A stretch of 11,782 bases of DNA from Candidatus Zipacnadia bacterium (GTDB lineage: Bacteria > Armatimonadota > Zipacnadia > Zipacnadales > Zipacnadaceae). Positions 1 to 7,427 of the stretch are shown in pieces; position 1 is the stretch's first letter, and each line of letters begins with the position of its first letter. The DNA is taken from contig JALGTI010000152.1 of the NCBI GenBank assembly GCA_029821455.1, positions 1-11,782 of the forward strand. The letters are read 5' to 3'. Made by a program: the position numbers and the translations under genes. The notes below the pieces were generated by a model. The model searched no databases, was not told the origin of the DNA, and saw only the letters and a list, made by a program, of their open reading frames with translations.

Positions 1-624
1 GAGCTTCTGCACCAGGGCCAGGATGTGGCCCTCGTCTCAGACGCCGGTACGCCCCTCATCGCTGATCCAGGTGCTGAGCTGGTGCAGGCCTGCGCCAAAG
101 CGGACATCCCGGTTGTTATCATCCCCGGGGCCAGTGCCGTCACTGCCGCTGTGGCCCTCGCGGGCTTCGGCGCTGATAGCTTCCTGTTCGCAGGCTACCC
201 GCCGCGCAAAGACAGCGAACGGAGGCAATTCATCGAAGGCATCGCGTCTCAGCGGCATCCGGTTGTGCTCTACGAAGCTCCCCACCGCATCCAGAAGACC
301 TTGCAGGAATTGGCTGAGACGCTTCCCGCCGAGCGGCAGGTTGCGGTGTGCCGGGAGCTGACCAAGCTGCACGAGGAGATCGTGCGCGGTACGGCGGCGG
401 AGGTGGCTACTGCCTTCGAAGGCCGAGAGCCCAAGGGCGAGTTCACTATCGTCATCGCGCCCAGTAGTCAACCGCCAGCCGTTCCCTCTGTGGGTGATCC
501 GGAAGCGGCGGCGAGGCTGCTGGCCACACTAGGGCTGAGTACCAAGGAGATTGCTGAGGTGCTGGCGGCTGCCACAGGCCTCAGCAAGAACGAGGCGTAT
601 CAGTTGGCGCTGCGGCAGCGGTGA
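1..624 (+). CDS. rsmI: 16S rRNA (cytidine-2'-O)-methyltransferase RsmI, 3' part (5' end off window)
   Basis: RsmI methylates the 2'-OH of C1402 in 16S rRNA from S-adenosylmethionine, together with RsmH, in the ribosomal decoding centre. The frame is open from base 1, so the gene is cut by the left edge; 207 residues are present of a protein usually about 280 long. Seen in sequence: the hallmark SDAGTPLIADPG near residues 14-25, the PGASAV motif about 20 residues further on, FAGYPPRK, then LYEAPHR (about residues 91-97), REL.K.HEEI.RG and the KGEFT(I/V)V segment. These are the tetrapyrrole-methylase-fold motifs in the RsmI order. The C-terminal tail (STKEIAEVLAAATGLSKNEAYQLAL) is the small helical extension typical of RsmI. 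It is the only + strand gene here and converges on the EamA gene. The GTG at base 25 is an internal valine, not the start. Confidence 0.96.
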   Translation, partial: ELLHQGQDVALVSDAGTPLIADPGAELVQACAKADIPVVIIPGASAVTAAVALAGFGADSFLFAGYPPRKDSERRQFIEGIASQRHPVVLYEAPHRIQKTLQELAETLPAERQVAVCRELTKLHEEIVRGTAAEVATAFEGREPKGEFTIVIAPSSQPPAVPSVGDPEAAARLLATLGLSTKEIAEVLAAATGLSKNEAYQLALRQR

Positions 625-640
625 ATCACCTACCCCCTGT

Positions 641-662
641 CCCCCTCCCTGAAGGGAGGAGG
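641..662. repeat. Palindrome between convergent genes (possible bidirectional terminator or dispersed repeat)
   Basis: Bases 644-649 (CCTCCC) pair with 654-659 (GGGAGG) around a TGAA loop. After a C/A mismatch the stem continues with 641-642 pairing with 661-662. It lies in the 56-nt gap between the stop codons of rsmI (+) and the EamA gene (-), where a shared terminator is expected. There is no T-run on either side, so it is not a canonical intrinsic terminator. The C-rich flank at 631-645 and the symmetric design also resemble small dispersed palindromic repeats of many environmental genomes; one copy cannot decide this. Confidence 0.4.
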
Positions 663-680
663 AATCCGGGTGCGTAGCCT

Positions 681-1142
681 TCAAGCATCGGCTGAGGCTC
701 CTGGCCCATTGAACATCCCCGACAATAAGAGGATCCCCACCACGACCAGGACGATTCCGGTGCCCTTGGTCCACGTCAGCTTCTCCCCCAGGAACGCAAA
801 CGACAGGATTGCCAGGACTATCGGGTACGCCGAAGTAACCGGCACCACCCTGGAGGCCTCGTCAACCGCCAGGGCCAGATAGTAGGCCACCTGGCCCAGG
901 ATCGGTCCGATAACCGCGGCCAAGATCGCGAGTGTAACAGCCCACACCGGCGTAGCCGCCACTTCAGAGAAACGCCCAGTCAATAGCCCGTAAGCGATGA
1001 ATACTCCGCCGATCACAACTGCCCGCAGAGATACAAGCGAAAGGGGCGAGGGAAACGCCCCTATCACATATTTGTCCAGCGTACTGCCTATGCCCCAGAC
1101 GAGTATTGTAACAAGAGAGAGCATTATTCCTTGTGTGCTCAT
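681..1142 (-). CDS. Half-size EamA/DMT-family membrane transporter
   Basis: A 153-residue inner-membrane protein of the drug/metabolite transporter superfamily; substrate unknown. It shows about five hydrophobic segments: the N-terminal stretch with LVWGIGSTLDKYV, the LVSLRAVVIGGVFIAYGLL helix, AVTLAILAAVIGPILGQVAYYLAL, SAYPIVLAILSFAFLGEKLT and GTGIVLVVVGILLLSG. The pattern 'S.YP....L.......E..T..K..G..L...G..LL' is the conserved C-terminal part of an EamA domain. Typical family members carry two such domains (about 300 residues); this has one, so it would have to dimerise, as small multidrug-resistance proteins do. An ATG at 1160 is in frame, but the ATG at 1142 has an ideal AGGAG eight bases upstream (1151-1155) and is preferred. 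It is the last gene of the operon, 31 nt after the sugar kinase stop, and could import or export a substrate linked to that kinase (inference). Confidence 0.85.
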   Translation of the reverse strand: MSTQGIMLSLVTILVWGIGSTLDKYVIGAFPSPLSLVSLRAVVIGGVFIAYGLLTGRFSEVAATPVWAVTLAILAAVIGPILGQVAYYLALAVDEASRVVPVTSAYPIVLAILSFAFLGEKLTWTKGTGIVLVVVGILLLSGMFNGPGASADA

Positions 1143-1150
1143 TTTCTGAT

Positions 1151-1155
1151 CTCCT
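1151..1155 (-). promoter_or_regulatory. Ribosome binding site deciding the EamA gene start
   Basis: AGGAG on the - strand, eight bases before the ATG at 1142. The alternative in-frame ATG at 1160 has no purine-rich site in front of it, so 1142 is taken as the start. Confidence 0.7.
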
Positions 1156-1173
1156 GCCATAAGCTAACGTCAA

Positions 1174-2682
1174 CTATTGCATCCTGTGAACCACGTCGCG
1201 CAGCGCCGGCCATAGGTCACGATAGATGGCAAAGCGCTCAGCGTATCGTCTATGCGCCTCGCTGTCAGGCGTGTACCCAGTCTGCTCCCGCACCAGCACC
1301 CTGACTGCCTCCTCCACTGAATCATACACGCCGGCCGCTACGCCACCGAGCATCGCGCCCGCCTGGCAGCCGCTCTCTGTCACATTCAGCGTCACAACCT
1401 CTTTGCCTGTGATGTCGGCCTTCAACTGCAGCCACAGCGGGCTCCTGGAGCCTCCGCCGGTCGCGCGCAGTCGCTCAATCTTGACCCCAGCCGTGGCCAG
1501 CGATTCGATGTTCAACGCTAGCTCATAACAGAGACCCTCCAGCAGGCCCTTGATGAATGTCTGGCGGTCGCTGCCAAGGGTCAGGCCAACCATCGCGCCC
1601 TTGGCCAGCGGGTCCAGATGCGGTGTGCCCGAACCAGCCAGATATGGAATGAAATATAAGCGGGTCGGGCCATCGGGCAGGTCAGACAGGATCAGGTCAT
1701 ATACATCGCTGCCGTCGGCCTGGGCCTGCTGCAGCTCAGGCTGGCCGAACTGGTCACGGAACCACCGCAGCACCGCTCCACTGGTGTAGTTGAAGGCAAT
1801 GCTCACATACATCCCGTCGTAGACATGGGGATAACAGCAGTAGTTGTGCCCTAGCATCTCCGGCGTCAGCACCGGCTCATCAAAGGCGACCGTGATGCAC
1901 TCGACCGTGCCCATGCCATCCACCGCCAACCCCTCGGCTATCACGCCTGCTCCTAATGCATTCATCGGCTGGTCGTGGCCGCCTGCCACCACCAGACACC
2001 CACCCGGCAGGCCTACCTCATCCGCTGCCGCTGGGGACAGCTCGCCCACTACTTCACCAGACTGAATCGGTTCGGCAAACAGCTCACTGCTGACGCCAAC
2101 CGCGTCCAGCATCTCGTCCGACCAGCACTTGTTCACCACCTCGAAGGCCATCGTGCGCCCGGCCAGCGACCAGTCCAGGCGCGGCTCCAACCCCAGCTTC
2201 AAGTGCACAATCTCCGGCCACAATAGATACTTCCAGGTGGCGCTATGAACGTCCGGTGTATTCTCCTTCAGCCACACTATCTTGTTGAGGGTGAAGCTGG
2301 GATGCGCCGGCATTCCCGTTATCTCGAAAACATGCTGAGCGCCGGGCATCTCGTGCCAGCGGGCCGCCTGCTGCACCGCCCGGGTGTCCGGCGAGACGAT
2401 TGAGTTGTGCAGGAACTCGCCGTCCGCGCCTACAGGCGTGAATGTTTCACCCAGCGCCGAGATGCACAACGCGCGGACTGGATCCTGACCGGCCTGCTGA
2501 GCGGCCTGGGCGATAACCTCCCGGATTGCCGTCCATACCTCATCTGGCTGCAACTCAATCATATTCGGACCGGGATAGACCTCGGCATACTCCTGGTAAG
2601 CCTGGGAAAGCGGATGGCCTTCCTCATCAAAGACGACGGCCTTAGTGCCCGTCGAGCCAATGTCAAGACCCATCAGGGACAC
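1174..2682 (-). CDS. FGGY-family carbohydrate kinase (xylulokinase-like)
   Basis: ATP-dependent sugar kinase of the FGGY family, cytoplasmic, phosphorylating a pentulose, hexulose or polyol. The 502 residues from the GTG start match the usual family length. Seen: the N-terminal ATPase loop DIGSTGTK (7-14), the FGGY N-lobe to about residue 230, the catalytic aspartate in GGHDQ (D237), LAGSGTPHLDP (348-358) and the second signature in the C-lobe, TGGGSRSPLWLQLKADITGK (408-427), with GCQAGAMLGG (438-447) near the end. The active-site motif is GGHDQ rather than the GxxDNA expected of classical XylB, so the substrate is open and no gene symbol is given. The frame extends upstream to 2730, but that would overlap purB. 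The GTG at 2682 follows a GGAGGTGAT site and leaves a 16-nt gap after purB. Its neighbours, a glycosidase and a small transporter, suggest carbohydrate catabolism (inference). Confidence 0.9.
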   Translation of the reverse strand: MSLMGLDIGSTGTKAVVFDEEGHPLSQAYQEYAEVYPGPNMIELQPDEVWTAIREVIAQAAQQAGQDPVRALCISALGETFTPVGADGEFLHNSIVSPDTRAVQQAARWHEMPGAQHVFEITGMPAHPSFTLNKIVWLKENTPDVHSATWKYLLWPEIVHLKLGLEPRLDWSLAGRTMAFEVVNKCWSDEMLDAVGVSSELFAEPIQSGEVVGELSPAAADEVGLPGGCLVVAGGHDQPMNALGAGVIAEGLAVDGMGTVECITVAFDEPVLTPEMLGHNYCCYPHVYDGMYVSIAFNYTSGAVLRWFRDQFGQPELQQAQADGSDVYDLILSDLPDGPTRLYFIPYLAGSGTPHLDPLAKGAMVGLTLGSDRQTFIKGLLEGLCYELALNIESLATAGVKIERLRATGGGSRSPLWLQLKADITGKEVVTLNVTESGCQAGAMLGGVAAGVYDSVEEAVRVLVREQTGYTPDSEAHRRYAERFAIYRDLWPALRDVVHRMQ

Positions 2683-2685
2683 GGA

Positions 2686-2694
2686 ATCACCTCC
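2686..2694 (-). promoter_or_regulatory. Strong ribosome binding site for the FGGY kinase GTG start
   Basis: GGAGGTGAT on the - strand, a nine-base match to the anti-Shine-Dalgarno sequence, just upstream of GTG at 2682. It sets the start and rejects the longer frame to 2730. It lies in the 16-nt gap after the purB stop codon. Confidence 0.75.
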
Positions 2695-2698
2695 GGGG

Positions 2699-4090
2699 TT
2701 AGAGGCCCAGCCGCTCGCGCCACAGGTCACAGACGCTCTGCGTCTTGGCCGCCGCTATCCCCGTGTACTTTGCGGGATCGCGCAGAAGCTCGCGCTGCTG
2801 CGAGGTAAACTTCTCCAGGTAGGGCTGCAGCTTTTCGCTCTCCTCTAGCAGTTCCCCTAGCGGGCGGCCAGTGGCCTGGGCCTCCAGGGCCAGCTTGCGT
2901 ATCGCCTCATGCGCATCCGGGTGCCCGTGAGCAGCCAGCAGAATGTAAGCCGGCTCAGCAGCAACCATTCCGCCCGTCAGGTCAAAGTTCTCCGCCATCC
3001 GCTCCTCGTCGGTCACCAGCTTCCCCATTATCCGCTGCATCCGCTGCACGGTTGAGACCAGCGCCACGATGATCTCAGGCAGGAAGCGTCCCGACGCCGA
3101 GTTGCTCAGGTCGCGCTGGTGCTCGCAGAGCTGGTCGGCATAGACGCTGACCATCCGTGGCACAAACGTCTTCCACATTGACTTGACATTCTCGAAGTTC
3201 CACGGATTGCGCTTGTGGGGCATCGTCGAGGAGCCGACCTGCTCGGCCTCAAACATCTCGCCCACCTCGGCTATCTCTGTGCGCTGCAGATGGCGCATGT
3301 CGTCGGCCAGGTCGGCCAGCACGCCAAATGTCGAGATGAGCGCGTGGATGAAGTCACACACCGGCTCCGGCTCTACGATCTGTGTGGAAGTGACGGAGGG
3401 TTCCAGGCCCAGCTTAGCCAGTACCTGGCGCTCGAACTCCACAGGGTCCTCGAAGAACAGGCTGGAAGCATTGTACGCGCCGACCGCCCCACTGATCTTG
3501 CCGCGCAGGCCGTCGGCGGCAGTCTGCACTGCTTCAATGCGTCTGCCCAGGCGGCTGACGTGCCCGCAAATAGCAAAGCCGAAGGTGATGGGCACCGCAT
3601 GCTGGCCGTGCGTGCGGCCCATCTGAAGCGTATCCTTCTCCCGTAGGGCCAGGTCAATAAGTATCTGCTCCAATTCGAGCAGTTCGGGGATGATTACAGC
3701 GTGGGCGCAGGTCTTGAAGCGCCAGGCCATTGCTGTGTCAATCACATCAAAGCTCGTCAGCGACAGGTGGATGAAGGGCCTGGCTTGCTCGCTGACCTGG
3801 CTGCGCAGGACGTTGACCAGCGCGCGGATGTTGTGCTTGATGCGTACTTCCTCCTCAGCCACCGTCTCCGGCTGCACCCGCTCCGCCGCCACAGCGACTT
3901 CCTCGGCCACCTCCTGTGAGCAGACTCCGCGCTCGGCCAACACCTCAACCGCCGCCACCTCAACCTTCAGTTCCGAGGCCAGGCGCGCTCGCTCAGTTAC
4001 GTACGGGGCGAGTAGTGCTTTAAGCTTCTCATCCTGCCCGTAGTAGCGAAAGTCGAGCGGTGATACACAGTCAAACACACTGATCTGCAT
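2699..4090 (-). CDS. purB: Adenylosuccinate lyase
   Basis: PurB acts twice in purine synthesis: it splits SAICAR to AICAR plus fumarate, and adenylosuccinate to AMP plus fumarate. It is a cytoplasmic homotetramer of the aspartase/fumarase superfamily. The 463 residues are normal length. Seen: an N-terminal SPLDFRYY segment (10-17), EVRIKHNIRALV (81-92) carrying the conserved histidine region, GRTHGQHAVPITFG (158-171) with the catalytic histidine, and the superfamily signature GSSTMPHKRNP (286-296) on the mobile catalytic serine loop. The C-terminal helical part includes LTGGMVAAEPAYILLA and ends in the short YTGIAAA region usual for PurB. The ATG at 4090 has GAGG seven bases upstream. It sits 25 nt after the glycosidase gene and 16 nt before the kinase, so it is probably co-transcribed with them although its pathway is unrelated. 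Another fumarate-lyase-type enzyme is possible but less likely. Confidence 0.93.
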   Translation of the reverse strand: MQISVFDCVSPLDFRYYGQDEKLKALLAPYVTERARLASELKVEVAAVEVLAERGVCSQEVAEEVAVAAERVQPETVAEEEVRIKHNIRALVNVLRSQVSEQARPFIHLSLTSFDVIDTAMAWRFKTCAHAVIIPELLELEQILIDLALREKDTLQMGRTHGQHAVPITFGFAICGHVSRLGRRIEAVQTAADGLRGKISGAVGAYNASSLFFEDPVEFERQVLAKLGLEPSVTSTQIVEPEPVCDFIHALISTFGVLADLADDMRHLQRTEIAEVGEMFEAEQVGSSTMPHKRNPWNFENVKSMWKTFVPRMVSVYADQLCEHQRDLSNSASGRFLPEIIVALVSTVQRMQRIMGKLVTDEERMAENFDLTGGMVAAEPAYILLAAHGHPDAHEAIRKLALEAQATGRPLGELLEESEKLQPYLEKFTSQQRELLRDPAKYTGIAAAKTQSVCDLWRERLGL

Positions 4091-4115
4091 AAGCCCACCT
4101 CGCGATTATTCCGCA

Positions 4116-6506
4116 CTATTCTTTCTGAAGAGGCGCGAACTCAATCAGCAGCGCACCCTCAGGGTACTTGAGTTCTGCCAGACCAGGCGCTTCCTCCCGG
4201 TCCTGTGCATAGTGGGCGATGATGAGCCTTTCGCCCTGCAGGTGCGGCAACTGGATTTGCACTCCCGGTGTGTCACAAAACAGCAACGACCGCTCCTCAT
4301 CACGGCCCAGTTCAATCACTGCATCCTGCGCCCACACTCGCAGCACCTCAGTCCCGTTCAGTGACACCACCATCGGTTCAGCAGTCACTGCCCGGCAGGT
4401 GATAATCGGAGCCGAGCCAGGCTCCAACAGCGAGTAGATATCGCCCTGGCTACGGCCTTGATGCAGCGTCACCTGCTGCGCTGTATTGGACGCATTGCCC
4501 ACCAGCTTCAGCAACCAGCGCTTGGATTGCCCCGGCCCTAACCCGTCCAGCCCATACCAGATTACCGCTCCAGTCTCCGGCCCTCCGCCAAGTTCCAGCG
4601 CTCCGACCGCACTTGGACTGTTCTTCGCCAACTGTCCCGCCAGGGCCTCCAGATTCACGCCATGCAGCCGCAGAAGCCCTCGCTTCTGCCGGCAATCAAT
4701 GACACCAGCGGATGGCCCGACCTCTTTCCCACCGGCTAGTTCTCCCAGCACGCGGTCAAGCTGCACATTCTGCGGCTGGCCCTGCCAGGACTGCGGGGAT
4801 AGCGCCGGCAGCGGAGTATCTTGCCCTAGACTGAAATACGTGGCGCCTGCGCTCGCACCCTCAGAAACATCCAGGGCCAGGTCAGGCTTGCGAGGAAGCG
4901 CCGGAAGCGCCATCAAATTGCCCAGCATACACCAGGCCCCCAACTCATATACGCTGTCCTCCAGCATATCGTCTCGAACCCGATAGACATCCTGGCTGCC
5001 GAAGGCCACAGCAACCCGATGGCGCGCCGGGCCAATCAGCCGCTGAACGAAAATGCGCCCAGCCAGTGGTGCGATGCCCCAGCGGGTCGGGTCGCGGGCG
5101 ATGTCAAAGTAGCCCAGCCCTCCGTCACCGGCCCGCGTGTCATAGGTGAACAGAATCAGAGCGTCTATGTCATTGAGCGCCCCGTAGCCGGCCGCCTGCA
5201 GCAGCCCCGTGGCCCGGTACGGGTTCGGCCAGCAGATATTCACCTCCCGGATCACCAGCGGTTTCCCAAAAACCCGGGGGCCACAGGCGCGCCGCAACAA
5301 AGCGTCCGGCGTATGATTATTCAGAGGGTTGGCCATTGAGACGAAAGCGGGGAGCTGCCAGTCATTGCTACGAAACATTGGATGGTCGAAGTAGTAGTTG
5401 CAGCCGATGGCATCAAGTTCAGCGGCGACCGCGAAAACGTCGGCCGGGTCAGTCGTGTCAGTGACGGCCAGGAGCGGAACCTTCACACCGAAGTCGCGCA
5501 GATGCTCCCGCATCGTAGCAAAGTAATCCCGGTGAACGCCGGTAATAAACCGCCTGACATCGGCCCTGCGCCCGGGCGAAGGCGGATAATCATCCGACAC
5601 ACCCGGCAATATCACCGTCCCCTCCTCAACGCTCTCCGCAGGACTCAACACCGTCTGACCGCCCCGTCCAGCGCTCCAGGCCCGGCGGAGGGCAGCCGTG
5701 TTCGAAAAGTACTGGCGCAGCCAGAAGTTCCACTTGCGCACCAGCTCCTGCCGATACGGCTGCAACAGCTCGCCCCACCTCTTCTGCGCGATGAACAGCC
5801 CGTTCTCATCACACAGTTCAACCATGCAGATGGTTGGATCATTGCAGTATTGCAGGTCAGTGTAGGGGTTGGTATGTTCGCAGAGCAGTTCGCGCGCGTA
5901 CTGAAGCTGCAGTTCAATCAGGCGCTCAGCGAACACAGCGTACGGCTTCGCGCCTCGGCCAAGCCGCTCCCCCTGCGCCACTCCCTCATCCTCGTAAAAG
6001 GTGCGATAGCTCAGCAAGTCGAGATACACATAGATGCCCCGCTGCTTGAGGGCGTTGATCCAGTAGTCCAGACAGTCCAGTTTCTCTGCGTCTATGCGTG
6101 GCTTGAGGCCGGCTCGCTCCGGCGGCAGCAGGCCCTCAGGCCCGTCAAGATGGTGAAAGCGCACGAGGTTGAGGCCCGCTCGCGCCAGGCGGTCAGCGGT
6201 CACGTCAATTACTGCGTGCGGCACGAAAACTGCATCCTTGGCGATGTTCACGCCCCAGAATATCGCCCGCCGACCATTTTCGAAGTAGAAGTGACCATCG
6301 GTTCCCGCGAAGACGAAGCCTTCGCGCCCGGCCGGGGCCATCAGCGTGGGCGCAAAGTCCGCCAGGCAGGCATCAGGTAACTCGGACCCATTGACATCCA
6401 GCCGGGGCACAGAGTCCGGCACATCGAACCCCGCCGGCATCTGGTGTGCCGCGGCAGAAGCCGCTGCCGCCAGGGCCAGCAGTGCCATGCAGCCCCCCAG
6501 CCTCAT
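4116..6506 (-). CDS. Secreted glycoside-hydrolase-like TIM-barrel protein
   Basis: A 796-residue protein with a signal peptide (hydrophobic residues about 7-20, likely cut near AAAHQ), so exported. Residues about 62-120 (FVFAGTDGHFYFENGRR, FWGVN, then LARAGLNLVRFHHLDGP) are the start of a clan GH-A (GH5/GH42-like) barrel as found in large 'cellulase-like' proteins of environmental bacteria. Later barrel elements: RGIYVYLDLLSY (156-167), MVELCDENGLF (228-238) with E234 as candidate acid/base, LDAIGCNYYFDH (364-375) and KPLVIREVN (415-423) with E421 as candidate nucleophile. The first carries D-E where clan GH-A usually has N-E, so activity is not certain. Residues after about 480 look like beta-rich accessory domains. 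Substrate unknown. The ATG overlaps the upstream deacetylase stop as ATGA, implying translational coupling; a second in-frame ATG lies at 6488. The + strand frame at 5382-6380 is its antisense shadow. Confidence 0.78.
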   Translation of the reverse strand: MRLGGCMALLALAAAASAAAHQMPAGFDVPDSVPRLDVNGSELPDACLADFAPTLMAPAGREGFVFAGTDGHFYFENGRRAIFWGVNIAKDAVFVPHAVIDVTADRLARAGLNLVRFHHLDGPEGLLPPERAGLKPRIDAEKLDCLDYWINALKQRGIYVYLDLLSYRTFYEDEGVAQGERLGRGAKPYAVFAERLIELQLQYARELLCEHTNPYTDLQYCNDPTICMVELCDENGLFIAQKRWGELLQPYRQELVRKWNFWLRQYFSNTAALRRAWSAGRGGQTVLSPAESVEEGTVILPGVSDDYPPSPGRRADVRRFITGVHRDYFATMREHLRDFGVKVPLLAVTDTTDPADVFAVAAELDAIGCNYYFDHPMFRSNDWQLPAFVSMANPLNNHTPDALLRRACGPRVFGKPLVIREVNICWPNPYRATGLLQAAGYGALNDIDALILFTYDTRAGDGGLGYFDIARDPTRWGIAPLAGRIFVQRLIGPARHRVAVAFGSQDVYRVRDDMLEDSVYELGAWCMLGNLMALPALPRKPDLALDVSEGASAGATYFSLGQDTPLPALSPQSWQGQPQNVQLDRVLGELAGGKEVGPSAGVIDCRQKRGLLRLHGVNLEALAGQLAKNSPSAVGALELGGGPETGAVIWYGLDGLGPGQSKRWLLKLVGNASNTAQQVTLHQGRSQGDIYSLLEPGSAPIITCRAVTAEPMVVSLNGTEVLRVWAQDAVIELGRDEERSLLFCDTPGVQIQLPHLQGERLIIAHYAQDREEAPGLAELKYPEGALLIEFAPLQKE

Positions 6507-7312
6507 CGTCCCTCACCGTCCGCTCCGGTCAGACTAGTCAGCGCCAGCCCTTTCTTCTGCAACTCCGGCAGCAGCAGCGGCAGCACCTCCTGGGTGATGT
6601 CCTCACCGTTGTGCAACAGGACTATGCTGCCTGGGGAGATATCGTGCAGCAGACCGCTGGCAACCTTGTTGGGATCATCCGTCGTGTAATCACAGATATT
6701 GCAGTCCCAGAATACCGTGGTAAAGCCCCACAGCGCAGCCGCGCTGCGCACGTTCTGATCATAGTGCCCGCCCGGTGGCCGGAACTTGGTGACGCAAACC
6801 CCACAGGCGCGGCGAATCGCCGCCCGGGTCCGAACCAGCTCCCGCTCAATCTCAAGCTGCTCGAAACCCCGCAGGTCGCGGTGCGTATACGAGTGGCAGG
6901 CGAGCTCGTGGCCGCGCGCGGCGATCTCGGCCGTCAACTCCGGATACTGATCCACCTGCTTCCCTACCAGAAAGAACGTTGCATGAGCGTGATACCGGTC
7001 TAGCAGGTCGAGAATCCACGCCGTCACGCGCGGATGCGGGCCGTCATCAAAAGTCAGGCCCACCGCCGAAGCATCCGGCCCGAGGCGATGGATGTCCCGC
7101 TCAAGTGAAGGCACCTCAAGGCCTGCTCTCTGACAGGCCCGCAGCAAGTCGGTCCGCAGCAGCGGCAGGTGAAGGCACCTCAAGGCCTGCTCTCTGACAG
7201 GCCCGCAGCAAGTCGGTCCGCAGCAGCGGCAGCCCCGGTGCATACGAAAAGGCACACTCGTAGGCGGCCAGGGCCGCTTGTGAATCGCCCACCTGTTCCA
7301 GCAGTCTTCCAC
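6503..7312 (-). CDS. Polysaccharide deacetylase (NodB domain), 3' portion of the broken gene
   Basis: Zn-dependent carbohydrate esterase family 4 domain that removes N- or O-acetyl groups from glycans such as peptidoglycan, chitin-like polymers or exopolysaccharide. In the 269-residue open frame from the GTG at 7312 the five NodB motifs are all present: TFDDGP (87-92) with base and metal aspartates, HSYTH (140-144) with the metal histidines, FRPPGG (177-182), the DCNICDY region (203-209) and VLLHNG (231-236) with the catalytic histidine. Only sequence from about residue 49 on (from the second repeat copy read) is genuine. Residues 1-48 are out-of-frame readthrough of the TPR segment and the first copy, with a cysteine- and proline-rich composition unlike a real domain. 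If the lesion is real, the domain could still be made from an internal start, but it would lack its export signal and TPR part. No strong ribosome binding site is seen for such a start. Confidence 0.82.
   Translation of the reverse strand: MEDCWNRWAIHKRPWPPTSVPFRMHRGCRCCGPTCCGPVREQALRCLHLPLLRTDLLRACQRAGLEVPSLERDIHRLGPDASAVGLTFDDGPHPRVTAWILDLLDRYHAHATFFLVGKQVDQYPELTAEIAARGHELACHSYTHRDLRGFEQLEIERELVRTRAAIRRACGVCVTKFRPPGGHYDQNVRSAAALWGFTTVFWDCNICDYTTDDPNKVASGLLHDISPGSIVLLHNGEDITQEVLPLLLPELQKKGLALTSLTGADGEGR
7105..7232. repeat. Exact 64-bp tandem duplication inside the deacetylase gene
   Basis: Copies 7105-7168 and 7169-7232 are identical over all 64 bases, starting GTGAAGGCACC and ending AGCAGCGGCAG on the + strand. 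The period is not a multiple of three, so it shifts the frame. On the - strand both copies can encode LLRTDLLRACQRAGLEVPS, each in the frame of its own flank. Deleting either copy joins the TPR-like segment directly to the NodB domain. Confidence 0.95.
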
Positions 7313-7427
7313 GCAGGTGTTCGATAGCCAGCGGCGGCAACCGGAGCGTCAGCGCCCTCTGCAAGAACCCGTCGGTGGCCTCACGGGTCGCTCGTTCGGA
7401 GGGCGCAAGCGTCTGCTGGCCACGAGG
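7116..7427 (-). pseudogene. TPR-like middle segment of the broken gene
   Basis: This frame is open from just after a TAG at 7428-7430 to a TGA at 7116-7118. It begins GQQTLAPSERATREATDGFL and continues through IEHLRGRLLEQVGDSQAALAAYECAFSYAPGL, a good TPR helix pair (the A.A.YE.A....P pattern). It then enters the first-read 64-bp copy in the correct frame and runs out of frame into the second copy, ending in the nonsense tail PAAAADRLAAGLSESRP. It has no convincing start codon or ribosome binding site, so it is a piece of the larger gene, not an independent one. Confidence 0.7.

Noticed and set aside
2699..2730. N-terminal extension of the FGGY kinase to 2730
   Set aside because: It would overlap the purB coding end, adds a non-conserved leader before the DIGSTGTK loop, and ignores the strong GGAGGTGAT site placed for the GTG at 2682.
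5382..6380. 332-codon open frame on the + strand opposite the glycosidase gene
   Set aside because: It is antisense to a gene with a signal peptide and barrel motifs, has no recognisable domain, and is the expected shadow frame in GC-rich coding DNA.
7105..7232. CRISPR or direct-repeat array
   Set aside because: There are only two copies, directly adjacent with no spacer, and they lie inside coding sequence.
7233..7312. Cysteine-rich N-terminus of the 269-codon deacetylase frame as a real metal-binding domain
   Set aside because: The cysteines arise from reading the TPR segment and a repeat copy out of frame; the correct frame of the same bases gives an ordinary TPR sequence.
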